DNA of 64,000 nt, taken from positions 6,595,001 to 6,659,000 of the forward strand of contig CM041553.1 in NCBI GenBank assembly GCA_023238725.1, read 5' to 3'. Each line of letters opens with the position of its first letter. Position 1 is the stretch's first letter. Both the position numbers and the translations under genes were made by a program. Shown piece by piece: positions 47,501 to 60,349 of the stretch. The notes beneath the pieces are model-generated. The model did not search any database. It was not told the origin of the DNA and was given only the letters and a program-made list of their open reading frames with translations. Source of the stretch: Scortum barcoo (lineage: Eukaryota > Chordata > Actinopteri > Centrarchiformes > Terapontidae).

Positions 47501-49640
47501 AAAAAAAAAACAAGGGGTAATTAGAAAGTGGAAGTAAAAAGGAGATTTGTTAAAGAATTTGTTTTTTCCTTTAGGGACACAGCAGGTCAGAACTGTGCCT
47601 CTGTCCTCACATCACCTTTAAATCCCAAATGACTTACCTTTGAACGCTGAACTAAAATAAACTCGTGCTGCAGATGGAGCCTCATGACCACCTTTAACCT
47701 GTTGGTGAGGTGTTGTGTATTCATCTGCTGATGTGCTGATATCTTGCCATGCGAGTGCCATCTCAGTGGATAACAGGTTACACGTAGCCAAAACGTCTCT
47801 CTGCAGCGCTATAATTATCAGGATGACTTCATTTGTCTGAGCTCAGGGCACTAATGTGTTGGTGTGTGTGCGCGCTCACTTCCCCTGCTTGTCTGCTATT
47901 ATGCTATCTTGGATGGGCAGGTTTAAGGAGCCAGTTATAGCCGTGATAGTACATCAAAAAGCTCTTTGCTGTGGCTGGTACAAATTAATCATGACATCTC
48001 CGAACCAGCGTGTTTGTTCTTTCCTTCCTTTGGGCATTTAGGAATAAATAAAACCTATCAAAGCTTTAGACCTGCTGCAACCTTTTAAAGTCTGTTGCTG
48101 TTAAAAGCCGTTAAACCCTTCTTAAAGTGGGCACTGGATTAATTTAGCGTTGTATATAATTAGGGTGAAGATTGGTCAACATCCTGGCAACAAAGGTCAG
48201 GTCTTTTGGTCCCACAAAACTCTGGACCTTACATTTCCCTTAATACAAGACAAAGGCATCTCTGTGGTGGGATATGGGATGGATGGATAGGTGGGAAGGA
48301 TTTCATGTTTAGGACTTGCGAGCGTTCACATCATGAGGTAACTCAAAGTGTGTATGATAACAGAGTTGGTCACGTCAGGGTTGAAGACACTGTGCACTGT
48401 GTTGCCACAACAGAACAATATGTACAATTAAATTTCAGTTTAATTAAGTCGTTGAACAAACTATGGTTGACATGAATTGCCTATACTTCTTCAGTTTTCA
48501 GGTGCTTCTGTATTTGCAAATGCCAAGTCGTTCGGTACATCGGTAGTTTCAGAAAAGTCCATCAGTCTTGCTTTGGACATGGCTGGTGTTGCGAACACTA
48601 TTTACAAGCCAAGTAATTACAGAAACTCGACTTTGACTGCCTACTAAACCCCCACACTGTCAATCTGTAACATTTTCTGCTGAACATTTTGAGCTACAAA
48701 CCCAAGCTGCTATAAGATAACCCCAATGGTACTGTTGTGACATCACCAAGGTTATTGTTCAAACTCTGGAAAGTCCCTTCCAGATCACAGAAGACGTCAT
48801 ATACAATAGATCTCACACACTGCGTAGTTCTCTTCATGAACTCTTCAGTAAACTCAAATTAATGTATAAAACTGTGTAAATTGTGTAAAAAATGCCCCTT
48901 TAAAGACATTATGCTTTCAACAGAGTACAAAATAACTGCCCTTACTCTTGTTTACCTGGTAGTAATTCATCTTTGAGATGAATATCTTTTTAAGTAGATG
49001 CTCATCTTATATCCAACATGTATCTCAGTAGATACACAGTAGATTGATTACACTAGATATAAACAAATGTCTGACTTTGTTTACAAGCACATGCAAATTC
49101 ATTTATATGTGTGTGTTGGTTAATGAGTAACGCGAAATTGCTTTTCTCTGTGTTCGTCTTTCCTGCAGCTATAGCTACATGCCTGTGCATGTGTAGAGAG
49201 TGCTCCATAATGTGATGACAACCTCCATCATCTGACATAATCAGTCTGAATCAGTATGTGCTGAGTTACATAAGCAGATTCTCGTCCTAACCTCACCCTC
49301 ACCCAGATCAGAAACACTGCAGACACAGCTGCCAACAGCCTGCTGATACCAGCCTGCAGGCATAAGGGCTGGTAAATAATAACTGAAGACTGCCTCCCAA
49401 AGGCCAAAGGCTGACATTACACTTTGTGTTTGCTCTTCTCTCCCTCGACAGGGTTTTGCCACTGTGAAAAAGAGACGAGGGCTTGTGAGAATGACTCAGA
49501 TGAAGCTGTGTTCACGTCCCACATTCTGTATCTGGAATCTCACAGGAAAAAAAAGCATATTTTCTTCTGCCAGATTATACACTGTAATGGTGTAATATTA
49601 TGTATGACACACTAACACACCATTCTGTACATTTTACAGC

Positions 49641-51043
49641 ATTTTTTGTCTTTATTAGAATTATGACAATGGAAACAATAATTAAAGCAACCCTGAGAAT
49701 ATAAAAACAATCTACAATAATATAGTATCTTCTGTTGATATAAAAGATTATGTTAATAAATATGATGCTCAATTTTAGATGATAAGAAACAACTGAGAAA
49801 GCTGCAGATTATTTACAGTTTTAAATTCTGCTCGATAAGAAAGACAAAGGCATTTATGTTTTCCTTAAATTAGAATTCAGACAAACATGAAATTGGGTGA
49901 CAAAAACACATAAAGCTGCAATTACTGGATATTCACATAGTTTAACATATACTTTATGCTTTGTTTTTATGACAATCAACATAACAATTAACTTAAGCTC
50001 TAAAGGAAACCAGACGAAGATATCAGATCATAACAGCAGTAATACAGCTAAGCATTGCTACTGAGCAGTCCTGAACCAAGTCAGCGTGCCATGAGATCCC
50101 GCAGGATATGCCACTGAGTATTGTATTATAACCCATATTACACACATTCTTTAGTAGGTCTTTTGTTAGTGTTAATGTTTACATGCCCACCGTCTGTACA
50201 GTGTTTGACCAAGTCGCCCTTATTGCTGTAAGGAAGCTAACTTTACACTGTGAGTATGTTCTTGTATTAGTCTGGATCAGTTTGAGTTTTAGATGTTCAT
50301 ATTGAGGACATCTTGGCCAGTCGTCCATTATTCAGCTGGCTGAGTAAGGACTACATCTTGGTTTTGTTGTTTAGGTCTTTGTTTAGGAGTAGCTTCAGGG
50401 TGATGGTTCAGGTCAGGTGTGATGATTAATGTTAAGCACAGGGAAGGTGTTAGACCAAGGAAGGTGGAGCAAATGTGCGTGTCTGTGTTAGATTAGAAAA
50501 AAGAGAATAACCCACTGTAACATTTTAGTCCCAACACCTTACTGTGGAAGTTTGACTCATCAAAGTTAATCTTAACGATGTCCAAGTCATCAGCTTGAGC
50601 TCACAAAATTTTCATGAAATTTGAACATACAGCAAAGTGTGTTAACAGGTGCTGGGGAGTATGTCTGCTTATGTGAGGAAAGCTGTATAAAGCTTTTGTG
50701 GCTCCAGATGGAGCAGCACAAAATCTGGTAAATGGCCTCAAGTCACTTGAGTCAGCGTTGGTTGGGGCCGACAACTAAAAGTTTTAAAAAAAAGTTTAAA
50801 AGTCTGTTTGTGTGGAGTAACAAAGAAGTGATCTTACCAAACCTTTGCAGTATTTTAACACTTGGAACATGTTCAATTAATTTCACAGTTCACTGAGTTC
50901 CTAATTCAACGGGTTCAACCTGTTTGAGTGGAAATATCAATTATATTATAGGGAGAATATCCAAATAATCACAAGTCTTCTACCTTTGTATGTCTTTGTT
51001 TAAATGGCAGTAGTGTGTGTGTGTGGATGTGTGTGTGTGAGCA
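49641..51043 (-). other. inferred 3'UTR of the KLF gene
   Basis: Non-coding DNA follows the KLF stop. The nearest canonical poly(A) hexamer on the minus strand is at 49651-49656, giving a 3'UTR of about 1.4 kb. No other gene was seen. Confidence 0.35.
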
Positions 51044-53516
51044 TCAGGTGTGTCTCTTCATGTGCAGAGCCAGGTGGTCGGAGCGGGAGAAGGCTCTCTG
51101 ACACAGCAGACACTCGTAGGGTTTTTGGCCCGTGTGCTTGCGGTAGTGACGTGTCAGCTCATCTGAGCGGGCAAATTTCCAGCTGCAGCCCTCCCATGAG
51201 CAATGGTAAGGCTTTTCCCCTGAGAAGTAAACAATAAAACACACAGTAATTACCAAACAAATGCCTGAAATCATATCTGGAGACTAAGTGTGACAGACTT
51301 TTCTTGGTGGTTTCTGTGGTGGAGTCAGTGGGGTGTACCTGTGTGGGTGCGCAGGTGAGCTTTGAGGTGTGAGCTCTTGGTGTAGGTCTTGCTGCAGCCA
51401 GGATATTCACAGCTGTGGATGGCAGGTCTCCTTTTCGCTGTAGGCCTTCGACCACGCTTCCCCTCTGCCCCACCAGGGGGCAGCTGTGGTCCGACCAGCA
51501 GGGGCTGTTGGTGCAGGGGCATATGGCCTGTGGCCTGACTGTGAGTGTAGTCACAGAAAAGGTTGGCATTGTGATTAAGGTGAGTCATGTAGCTGTAGTG
51601 TCGAGGGTCAGGGGTCACAGCTTGAGGTGGTATGAACCTGCTGTCGGTGAAGGTCACCATAGAGGGGTGTTGCAGAGCATAGTAAGGGTTAAAATCACAT
51701 GATGTGACTCTACTGAGGTTTGCTCTGCCGTTCCTCTCCACGCTGCCTCCTTGAGAGAAGCCAAACTGATCTACAGGTAGACTCGGAAAAGAAGTCAGAC
51801 CCGTCTGGTCTTCAATATAACCATGCTGGTACAGCTCTGGCTGGACTGACGTCGTCGTTTGAGCAGGGGACAGGAGCTCCTCCACGAGGCCGCCACTGTT
51901 CATCTGCAGATGCTCCTGTCCCGGTGCGTCCTTAAACACTGGCGCCTCTTGGTACACTCCGTTTGGGTCTAACTGTGGGAGCCGCTGATCGTTGTTCTCC
52001 AGAGAGGGGTTGAGGTCAGGCGAGTGGCTGCTCCAGTCAGACAGCAAGAACTCAATGTCCCAAGATGCCTGACTGTCATCGTCCAAGAGCTCGTCTGTCA
52101 CCTGCTGGGAGACTTGCAGCTGCTCGGAGCTGTTTGGTGACAGTTTGCTGCTCAGAGGGTCCAAAGGGAGAGAGCCACCCTCAGACTTCCACACCTAGAT
52201 GGTGTTGGAGAGCAGTGAGAGGTGATTATGAACAAAGAAAACATAGTGGACAAAGGAGATTCCTGCACCTTGCTTTTCACATTTCACAAATGTTCGTGTC
52301 TGTCTTGAAATAATACTCCATGTAATTGTTGAAAGTATTATTGGTTAATGTAATTGTTCCTTCTGTCCATAACTGTAATGAGATCTCTTCCTGATACACG
52401 TCAATGTAAGTGATGGGGGACAAAGTCTACAGTCAGTCTGTGTAAAAATATGCTGATGGAAGCAAGCAGGGAAACACTGTGCATGGAAACACAGAGGAAA
52501 TTGTGTACTTAAAGTAACTTCAAAAGATTATTATTATTATTACAGAAAATTCAGTCGAACATTAGAAGTCATTTTTACACATAAGAGTTCAAGTGTTTAT
52601 TTAACTGGTATTTTACCACACAAGGTTGCATAAACAAAGTTGGAGTCACTTAATGCTACAAAATAGAACAACAAAACATGATGAATATTGGTGGATTGTG
52701 GAGGATGAACTGAGAAATCTCACAGCCTGAGGAAAGGAAAGAAGCTGCTCTGGAGTCTGGTGATCAGCAGTGGATACGTCTGTGTCTCTTGCCAGTTGGA
52801 AGCAGGATGAACAGGCTGTGGCTGGAGTGGGTATTGTCTTTTACAAAATAACAAGGACTATGGATTTTCCCTGCCATCACTTACAGTGTTACCGCTTTAG
52901 AAATGGATCTCTTTGCAGCAGTGTGGACAAAAGACACAAATACAGTGGCCTCTAACTCTTCTTCTGTAACATTAAGACATTTACTGGATCGGAGCATAAA
53001 AGTAACATTTCACTCCCTGTGAAGCAGAATACAAGTTACTTTGCATTTTTATATCACATAAGGAGATGGTTTTTTTTTGCATCCCAATAACTAAAAGCGT
53101 TTTCACTACTGCAGTACAGGAGTTCAGATCCTTTAGAGTTCTTGTCATTTTCACAATTCGTACCCCAAATAAATAAAATCTACAGATTCAGTGTAGTAAG
53201 ACCCTGTAATACCCTGCATGAGAAATACTGGATGAGCATATCTTTCACCTTACCTGTTAGAAAGAAGAAAAGTATACAGGACGAATGTTTGCTGCAGGTG
53301 TGTAGCAGGATGTTTGTAGCAGGACAATCATTTTTCAAGTTCAGTATTAACACTGACATTTGACAGTTCAGTCAACTCAAATCGAGTTTTCCTTCTGTCA
53401 CCATGTGAGAATCAAGCAGCTGAAGTGAACTCAATACTTACTTTCATATCGTCACTGGAGTGAGCGAGGTTGGAGAAGGAGCTGAAGGAAGGGAGCACAG
53501 CCTGTGTTACAGCCAT
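51044..53516 (-). CDS. klf1-like: Kruppel-like factor of the KLF1/2/4/17 group
   Basis: Three exons (53516-53442, 52194-51339, 51219-51044) join in frame to 368 residues. The N-terminus MAVTQAVLPSFSSFSN is typical of the KLF1/2/4/17 group. An acidic stretch follows (ELLDDDSQASWDIEFLLSDW, residues 60-79) that resembles the KLF1 activation domain. A basic segment (KRGRRPTAKRR) precedes three C2H2 fingers at residues 287-311, 317-341 and 347-367. All zinc ligands are present, with the KLF linkers TGEKPY and TGQKPY and an end at HMKRHT. The exon 2/3 junction falls in the first linker (HT-G/EK). The fingers should bind CACCC/GC boxes, and such proteins control erythroid, vascular or epithelial genes. 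KLF1 or the fish klf17 fits best; KLF2 and KLF4 fit less well because their central motifs are absent. Exon 1 is read from a single ATG and a clean donor (AAA/GTAAGT). Intron 1 (1.25 kb) shows nothing else. Confidence 0.92.
51470..51483 (+). promoter_or_regulatory. CTCF-like motif inside KLF exon 2
   Basis: CCACCAGGGGGCAG is an exact CTCF-core match overlapping the codons for the QLPPGGAEG segment. Its base sequence is partly fixed by the protein, so function is uncertain. Confidence 0.3.
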
Positions 53517-53895
53517 CAAGCACTTTGATGAGACGCAAGACTGACAGCGGTAGCAACTAAATTGAAGTTTCTCGTTTCCTTTTTCTGTATTTTTTTTTTT
53601 TTTTTACATGACCGTCATGCGCTCAGCTAACAGAAAGTCAAACCCCAGCTCACCAGGCCGCTCATCCCGCTTACAGTCCACTCAGTGCTAAAAGGCCGCA
53701 GAAAACCTGTTCTCAAAGCTGCTTCCTTTTCTCCATTCCCCTCCTGCTATCTCTCCCTCCTTACTCTTGTCTATCTCTGTCAGCTGCAAGTCTAACTTCA
53801 AATCTCTCTTTTTCATGTTGGTTTGGACCGTTAGGAGGTGGAGCATACGTTTCTGAGCTGGATCCTTTTATTTAGGTTGTTCAAATGCAATCACT

Positions 53896-53915
53896 AAAAA
53901 AAAAAAAAAAAAAAA
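53896..53915. repeat. poly(A) run
   Basis: About 20 consecutive A just upstream of the TATA-like motif of the KLF gene. Confidence 0.9.
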
Positions 53916-55865
53916 CTCAAACTCACTCACTGTCTTCCTGTGCTGTGGGATTCAGAGCAAAAATGTCAGTTCTGAGAAAAACTGATGAGCACCGAGCTGT
54001 TGTTTCTCCAAAAATATCAGTTGTTGCTAAATGCATCATTTTTATCTAGAGACCAATACCTAAATATTAATACAAATATTAATATGATAATAATGAATAT
54101 TAATATGATGATATGACCTTATAATAATAAGGTCAAATAATCTTTACTGAATCAGTTTCTCCGGTATCTTAATACAGGAAATAAAGTGTTTAAAGGGAAA
54201 TCTGCTTCAACATTTGGTGAAACTTGTGGACTGGTAACGGCTCCTTCACAGTAGTTAAAAGCTGATAACGTAGTTCTTCAACAGCTATTATGATCTGTAT
54301 TTAACAAATCAACTAAAACAACTTTGTACAAATGACTGATAGAAAATAGATATGTTTGATAGAAAATCACATAATGGTGAGGATTCAAACAATAAATGTG
54401 TTTTATTTGAAACCAATTGCAAATAATAATTGCTGTATTTTTAATACCCTCACTGTGACAGCTACTAATCTAAAAATTAACACTTATCTATTGTATTATC
54501 TGGGTCCATCACTGAAAGTTGTGAGTTTAACTTTGGCCAGGGTGAGTTTATTTGTACACAGAGAAAATTCAAAGTGTTTTACATAAGAATGGAAAGAAAA
54601 TGAAAAATGAGAAAAGAAATGTGTCAAAACAACATTTAAAACACTTTTGCACACACTGCAATAAAATGAAATAAATAAAATAGGAGAAAACAAAAGTAAT
54701 ACAGTTATAAAATAATTATAGATGAGAAGGGAGTTACAGAGTCCCAAACTGAAATGCAACTTTGTCATGCATGTGACAATTTCACTGGGACACCATCACC
54801 CAAACTAAACCAATGAGGGCTCTTCTAAGACAAAACTAGGACGAAGTGTTGACCTCAATCATACCTTAAAAAAGTAAAAGTTTTGTGACATTTCGACTTG
54901 TAGTTACTTGATGATTGTTAAAAATCAACATAAAAATCAATTGAAAAAAAAAAGAAAAGCAAGAATAAATTCAATCTCTCTAAAGCTGGAAAAATAAGTA
55001 CATACATCAGGGTACTGCAATTAATTAACTACAATTAATGAAAATTACAAGTGATAAAAAACAAAAAAAATAATGAACTAAACGTTAATTAAGTTGAACC
55101 ATTAGCTTCTACAAAATGTAGTAGAATTGCAGGGTAATACAGGGCCCTCTGTTATTTTTCTTTCATATTTCAGTAAACGGGTCGCGTCCAGCCACTATCT
55201 AATAACACATGTTTTGGCACAGGCTGCAGAGTGTTGGCCCATGTACAGCCAAGTGTCTGCATGTTTGATATGGTGTGAGAACTGTAATAATGTGTTTGAG
55301 TTCCATCACAAAGAGATCTCAGCAGGTTTTCCTTTTTCAATAATACATAATACACACTATATTCCAACAGGTGATGAAGTTGCTGTGGCTTATAAACAAA
55401 CCCATCAACACGCACTACCGTTACTGATTCCATTTTTGAAGTCTACAATTATGTGAAGTGCTCCCTTTGTGGAGGTTGGTCGGTCTCTGTGTTCCCAGTG
55501 AGGACATGCTGCTGACTTCTGAGAAAACCTGTGTGTGAAAGGTGATTATATTCTGGCTGCTGTTTATCTGCTGACATGGGGCAAAGGCAGGCTGCTGTCC
55601 TCTCACAGATAATGGCCTCCTGACTGCTGCTGAGCTCCGATGACCAGCCCACCACTGATAAAGACTCTCTCTTTCCCTCAGAGTGACGAGGGCACAAGAC
55701 GTCCATTACGCAAGCTGAAAACCGAACAACCACACAGGTTCATCTGTTTGTTTGTCGGGTTGCTGATGGAGACTTCCAAAGGCCTTAGACTTCTTTGTGA
55801 ATGCAAGTATTATGTCAGAGAAAGAGACCAAAAAAGAAGAGATACTGTATGCTTCATGTGTAGTC

Positions 55866-55929
<64 letters not shown>

Positions 55930-55936
55930 TATATAT
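55866..55936. repeat. (GT)n(AT)n compound microsatellite
   Basis: A short GT run passes into about 23 AT units and then an interrupted AT end. The alternating tract can form a cruciform and gives false Ile/Tyr open frames. Confidence 0.95.
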
Positions 55937-56553
55937 GGTTTTGAATAATACATATAAATAAATGCTTATCATAACTTATAAATAAATGCTTCTAAAATCC
56001 TTTAGAATACATAAAATACAACCTGAAAATAATTAACATATTTTTAGGCTATGACAGAGCCTCACAGTTCCCACTTCAGTGTCATCACTTTTCTGAATTT
56101 TGAGCATCAGTTCTATTTTAATGTGATCACCTTCTTTCAATTCAAATTATTTGAATGCTCTTTCTTATAATATTGCTTTTAGTGATAAGATATGTCTTTA
56201 TAGTGGTCCCTTTGGGGAAGGTGGACAGCAAAGAGAAACATCACAGATGCATTAATATTGTAGTTGTTTTTTCATTATTTCATCTGATATCACCAGACTA
56301 AAAATATCTTTTTAATGATATTTGCTGTCTGGAACCTGGCAAACAAAATAATGTCTTTGTCTCCTTCTAGTGGCCATGTGTTGTCAATGCAGCTTTAGAT
56401 ATAAATACATGTTTTTTAAAGGACTTTAAAAACAGAACAGGCACATATTCTGTGTTTATAGTAGATCGCTGTAACACTAAAAATGTATTTAAAAAATCTT
56501 AAATTATGGTCAAAAAGTAGCTTTTCTATTTTTTTAATATCACACTGATCAGC

Positions 56554-56590
56554 CCGGAAGTGTTTGTTGATGCTTCGTTGCCACAGCAAC
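56554..56590 (+). promoter_or_regulatory. ETS site plus RFX X-box at the C22orf23-homologue promoter
   Basis: CCGGAAGTG (56554-56562) is a consensus ETS site. GTTGCCACAGCAAC (56577-56590) is a full X-box: two RFX half sites (GTTGCC and AGCAAC) with a two-base spacer. They lie directly before the first exon. RFX factors and X-boxes mark cilium genes in vertebrates. Confidence 0.65.
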
Positions 56591-56663
56591 AGGCTGCCGC
56601 ACCGTAGAGTCCTGAGATGAGCGAAGTGAAGTGTTAACGAAGGACAAGTGATATACGATAAGA
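56591..56663 (+). other. inferred 5'UTR exon of the C22orf23 homologue
   Basis: It ends at the donor AAGA/GTAAGT (GT at 56664). It holds a six-codon upstream ORF (ATG at 56615, reading MSEVKC then stop). The next exon begins at 56821 after TTTCAG. Confidence 0.5.
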
Positions 56664-56827
56664 GTAAGTCTGAAGTCTGTAAGTTATATCTATCTTCATG
56701 TTAGACACTTAGCAAACACAGCTAATCTGAGGCTAAGCTACATTGTGCTACTTAAGTGATGAGAAGTCACATGGAGAGCATCAGGATTTAACGGGTCTGG
56801 ATGGATAATGTGTCTTTCAGGTCGCAG

Positions 56828-58715
56828 ATGGAGACCTCCTCACAGGGCAGAGTCGGTGGGGGTCTGTGGAACAACCCCAGAGCCCCCCAGTACAGCAAGG
56901 AGACCCAGGACATGCTGAGATGTGAGGGGACACACATGTTGGTGTTGTGGTGCGAATGGGGCAAACTCACATAGCTACAGTATAGACTCGATGATGTGTG
57001 TGTGTGTGTGTGTTTATCACTGTGTATGCTGGTGTTGTAGTTGTGGTGACTCTGCCTCTTGATGCTCAGTAATGATGCAGGAATCAAGACTCACCAACCT
57101 GCAGAGGAAGCAGATCGACACATGCCTGAAGAGTAAGTTTGGGGCCTTTGGATGGGAGGGTGGAGGATGCTGCGTGGGATCATACTGATATAAGAAACAT
57201 ACAACAAGTACAGATATATTCTACATACTGTTACATTAAGTATCTTGTATCTAATGCTGCTTTTATTGTAGAACTCAGTGTATGAAACTGAATAGACAGA
57301 GATAGATGAATGGATGGATGGATAGATAGATCATAATATCATGATAGGGTCCCTTATTGGACATAGGACCGTAAGCTCCCCTCATGTTTGCAGTGCACAA
57401 ATTAGAATAGACAGTTGTTTGATGGGTGTTGAGCTGACTTTGCTGCTGCGCTACCACCCTTAAGTTTAGCGTTACGACATTTTGTTTTGCCACATTAAAA
57501 ACGTTTTTTCACTTTTCGCCCCGCAGACGGAGAGGCTTTACCACTGATCTCTGAGCCCTCTTCATCAGCTTCCCCCTGTCAGCCTAAAACCAGTAGATCT
57601 GTCCAGAAACGCCAGTCAAGCAGACCTCAGAGACGCAGCGCTGAATCTTGTCGTTCTGGGAACAGCTATGTGAGAGAAAAGTTTCAGCCTGGTCCAATAA
57701 GTATGTTCTTTAAGATGACTGTTAATCCTGCATTTATCTGCGATATACTGTATCACTAAAATTTGGGTAAACCTTTTTTATTTTGTTTTTTCCATCTTGA
57801 GAATCATTCAGTCCTCTTGTTATTTTTTTTCTCCATTTCAACCCAGGAGACTTGGAGAAAGAGAAGAGGAGGCTTCAGAATTTATTGGCAACAGGGCAGG
57901 AGGAGCCCACAGCTCCATCTGTCTCTAAATGTAAGGACCCTGGAGAGGGCAGAGACCTGTATCAGGAAGGTGAGGCTGACTGCACAGAAACAGATCATGA
58001 AGAAGAGTTTGACTGATCGCTGTAACAGAGAGGAAATGTTCCCATTACAGCCTGAACACACACACCACGTTTGAATTAAGATGTTTCCGTTTGTTCCAGC
58101 CTGAATTAAATTCTGTTCTGAGCTACTCCGCCAGACTAAATATACCCAGGGCCCCTAAAGTGCGTCTAAAATGAACCTTTTGTTTCTCTTGTAGTTCTGG
58201 ATGAGATAGAGGAGAGAAGACAGTTTCTGGCAGATATGGCCGCTCTGGGCAAGGAGAGGCCGTACGTCGGCATCATCAACTCTGAGATATCTCAGGTAAA
58301 CAACCAGTGGCTTACATACGGCTCTGTATTGTGCTGTGGTTTTGAAAAAGCTTTTGGTAACACAGGTGTTTTAGCTGAATTGATTTATTCTTATGCATGT
58401 TTACTGTTTATTTAAACAATATAAGTAGCTGCTGACAGATTGATAACGATGTAAATAGATCCTTTAAATGGCATTAGTGTGAGTATATATTCACACTCAG
58501 GTTCAGGTTTCATACAGATGTATTGTTTATTCTCCCTGAAATACAACTGCACTTAAACCTGCGCTGTACCTCGACTCCACCAACAGAGGATTCGAGAGCT
58601 GGAGTTGTTGGACAAAGCCCGCAGTAACAAGGACACAACATCATCTGAGAGCAAAGAGGCGACTGTGGGACAGATGACTGAAAACACTGACTTTAAGGAG
58701 ACAGAGGAGAGATGA
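56828..58715 (+). CDS. c22orf23: UPF0193 family protein, C22orf23 (EVG1) homologue
   Basis: Six coding exons (56828-56921, 57070-57132, 57527-57700, 57847-57969, 58195-58295, 58587-58715) join in frame to 227 residues, close to the human protein (about 217). Recognisable blocks are GGGLWNNPRAPQYSKETQDM at the N-terminus, MMQESRLTN, NGEALPL, REKFQPGPIRDLEKEKRRLQ, and near the C-terminus EIEERRQFLADMAALGKERP then GIINSEISQRIRELE. The last third should form charged alpha-helix or coiled coil. No signal peptide or membrane segment is present. The molecular role of the family is not established. The promoter X-box suggests expression in ciliated or flagellated cells. The acceptor before 57070 splits a Leu codon in the MLR-L-MMQ junction. 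The gene is tail-to-tail with MICALL1, as in human 22q13, which supports orthology. The 57.0-kb GT tract lies in its first coding intron. Confidence 0.88.
56992..57013. repeat. (GT)n microsatellite in an intron
   Basis: Short GT run inside the intron between 56921 and 57070. Confidence 0.85.
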
Positions 58716-58765
58716 CTCCCTGCCACTGACTGAACACTTGGAAATGACCTGGAAATCGTACATGC

Positions 58766-58771
58766 AATAAA
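58766..58771 (+). terminator. poly(A) signal of the C22orf23 homologue
   Basis: AATAAA 51 bases after the stop codon, giving a very short 3'UTR. Confidence 0.7.
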
Positions 58772-58959
58772 CTTCATATTCAGACAAATTCATCACCTTG
58801 ATTATGGACGGGTGGAGTAAAGTGTGATACATTAAGTGTGGTGGTGATTTCTGCAGAGAGGTTACAGCTGAACGATGGTGGTTCAGGTGTGACATTGAAG
58901 ACGAAACTGTGATGTCAGGCAGTGAGGAAAATTAAATTCACAAGAAACATCAGCTACTT

Positions 58960-60349
58960 GCATTAACTTATTTTATTCCTCTGCCTTCCAGTGTCAGTAT
59001 TTCTTATAATCCCGCTGCGGAGTTTAGGACGATGTCTATCTGACAGAAATGTGGCACTACAGAAGCCCTTGGTCTCAGTCGGACAGGAAGACAGGCACAG
59101 AGCAGGACCACACACAATGGAGATTATCATTTAAAATGGAGGACAGACAAATCTAAACAGATTGAGTAAACATACAGACATTTACGTTAGCTCCAACAGA
59201 TGATGCTCATCCACGTATGCAATTAAATAAATGGCACTTGTACAAACAATATTAACACGTTTTTCTTCTGCTATTAAGGCAAAATATGGAAACACTGACG
59301 GCCGTAGTAAAATATAAATTAACGATTGCATATTCAGGTTTTCCCGATGGTTAAAACTGTTACCAACTGATGTTTCTCTACAGTTGTTAAAATACTGTAT
59401 ATCTGCATTTTCTAAGAGTCATTATTGCATGTGTGACCTTTCATACTCATAAACTTTCTAACAGACATCCGCAGTTTAATACTTTATCCTGCTCTCCTCC
59501 AGGTCCCACATTTTTTAATTTAATTTGATTTTGAGTCTATTTGTTTCCAGTCACACACACACACTTTAAAATTTACGTTCCTTCACGTCTTTGATGATAT
59601 GCATTTCTACAAATGACACCATTGCAAAACTACCTCTGAAGAAACCGAAAACAAGGAAATTAAACAGTCATAACATAGCAGCTAGAGGAGCTTAGGTATC
59701 TGTTGCTGACTGAGCATTTCAAGGGTAGATGTTGCAGAACGTAAAGCAGAGTTCATCTTTTAAAAAAAAAAAAAAAAAAAAAAAAGCATTTTCACTTTCA
59801 TTAGTACCACAGGCTCAAACCAGACATGACATGAAGCTCATGATATCCTCCTGCTGACCTTTAGAATCAAGGAGCAGAGGAGACCAGTATTCAAGCAGTA
59901 TAACATAAAGTGATATAACAACATTAAAAACTCATTAACTGATGTCAGTCAATGTGAACTGACAATCACACCTTTGCTGAGCGTCCATGAAAGCCTACAG
60001 GACAGAGATGCTGTGCAGTGAGGATAGTGAAGCAACATACAACCGATCAGTGCAGTCATTTACACCTCCCTAGCTTAAAAGTTTGGAGAGCTTTCAAACA
60101 CGGCAGCTCTTAAAGCAGTTGGATTGTTAAACTGTCTCTTTAAAACACATAAAGACAGCGAAGAATAGTCACTCAAGATAAGTAAGATGTGAGCAGGGTG
60201 TGGATTCTGGGTTGTACTTCAAGCCACTGATGGCAGTTAAAAGGAGACAATCTTCTTGATGTGATGCATTTCTGTTCTCACATCCTTTTTTTAATCTCCT
60301 CAGTCTTGTTAAAAAGTCTCATATCCTCCTGGAGGAGGATGTGTTCTTT
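58960..60349 (-). other. inferred 3'UTR of MICALL1
   Basis: Minus-strand AATAAA (58972-58977) lies about 1.38 kb after the MICALL1 stop codon. The interval is AT-rich, contains a 24-base A run (59762-59785, poly(U) in the transcript), and has no other coding signal. Its end is about 200 bases from the poly(A) signal of the convergent gene. Confidence 0.55.
58972..58977 (-). terminator. candidate poly(A) signal of MICALL1
   Basis: AATAAAATAAG on the minus strand, the last hexamer before the convergent neighbour. Confidence 0.5.

Larger units (their letters stand above)
41400..49640. other. gene-poor interval between nfil3 paralogue 2 and the KLF gene
   Basis: No exon series, RNA gene or recognisable protein was found in about 8.2 kb. 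It contains an (AG)n tract, a 29-base poly(T) run, a D-box at 44345, diverged AAGTAACTAAGTAC-like words around 41715-42330 that resemble an old teleost repeat, and short C-rich patches at 45910-45960. Open frames are short and of low complexity. Confidence 0.5.
53517..56550. other. upstream region of the KLF gene and intergenic DNA
   Basis: On the minus strand this holds the KLF leader and promoter. There are two AGATAG GATA-type motifs (53747-53752, 53771-53776) and a TATA-like AATAAAAGG (53864-53872). Beyond about 53.9 kb it is AT-rich with a poly(A) run, short AATATT repeats near 54060-54120 and the AT microsatellite at 55.87 kb. No POLR2F-like exon was found, although human C22orf23 is head-to-head with POLR2F. 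Confidence 0.45.

Noticed and set aside
53900..56550. POLR2F, expected head-to-head with C22orf23 from the human order
   Set aside because: No POLR2F-like acidic N-terminus or conserved core exon was found on either strand.
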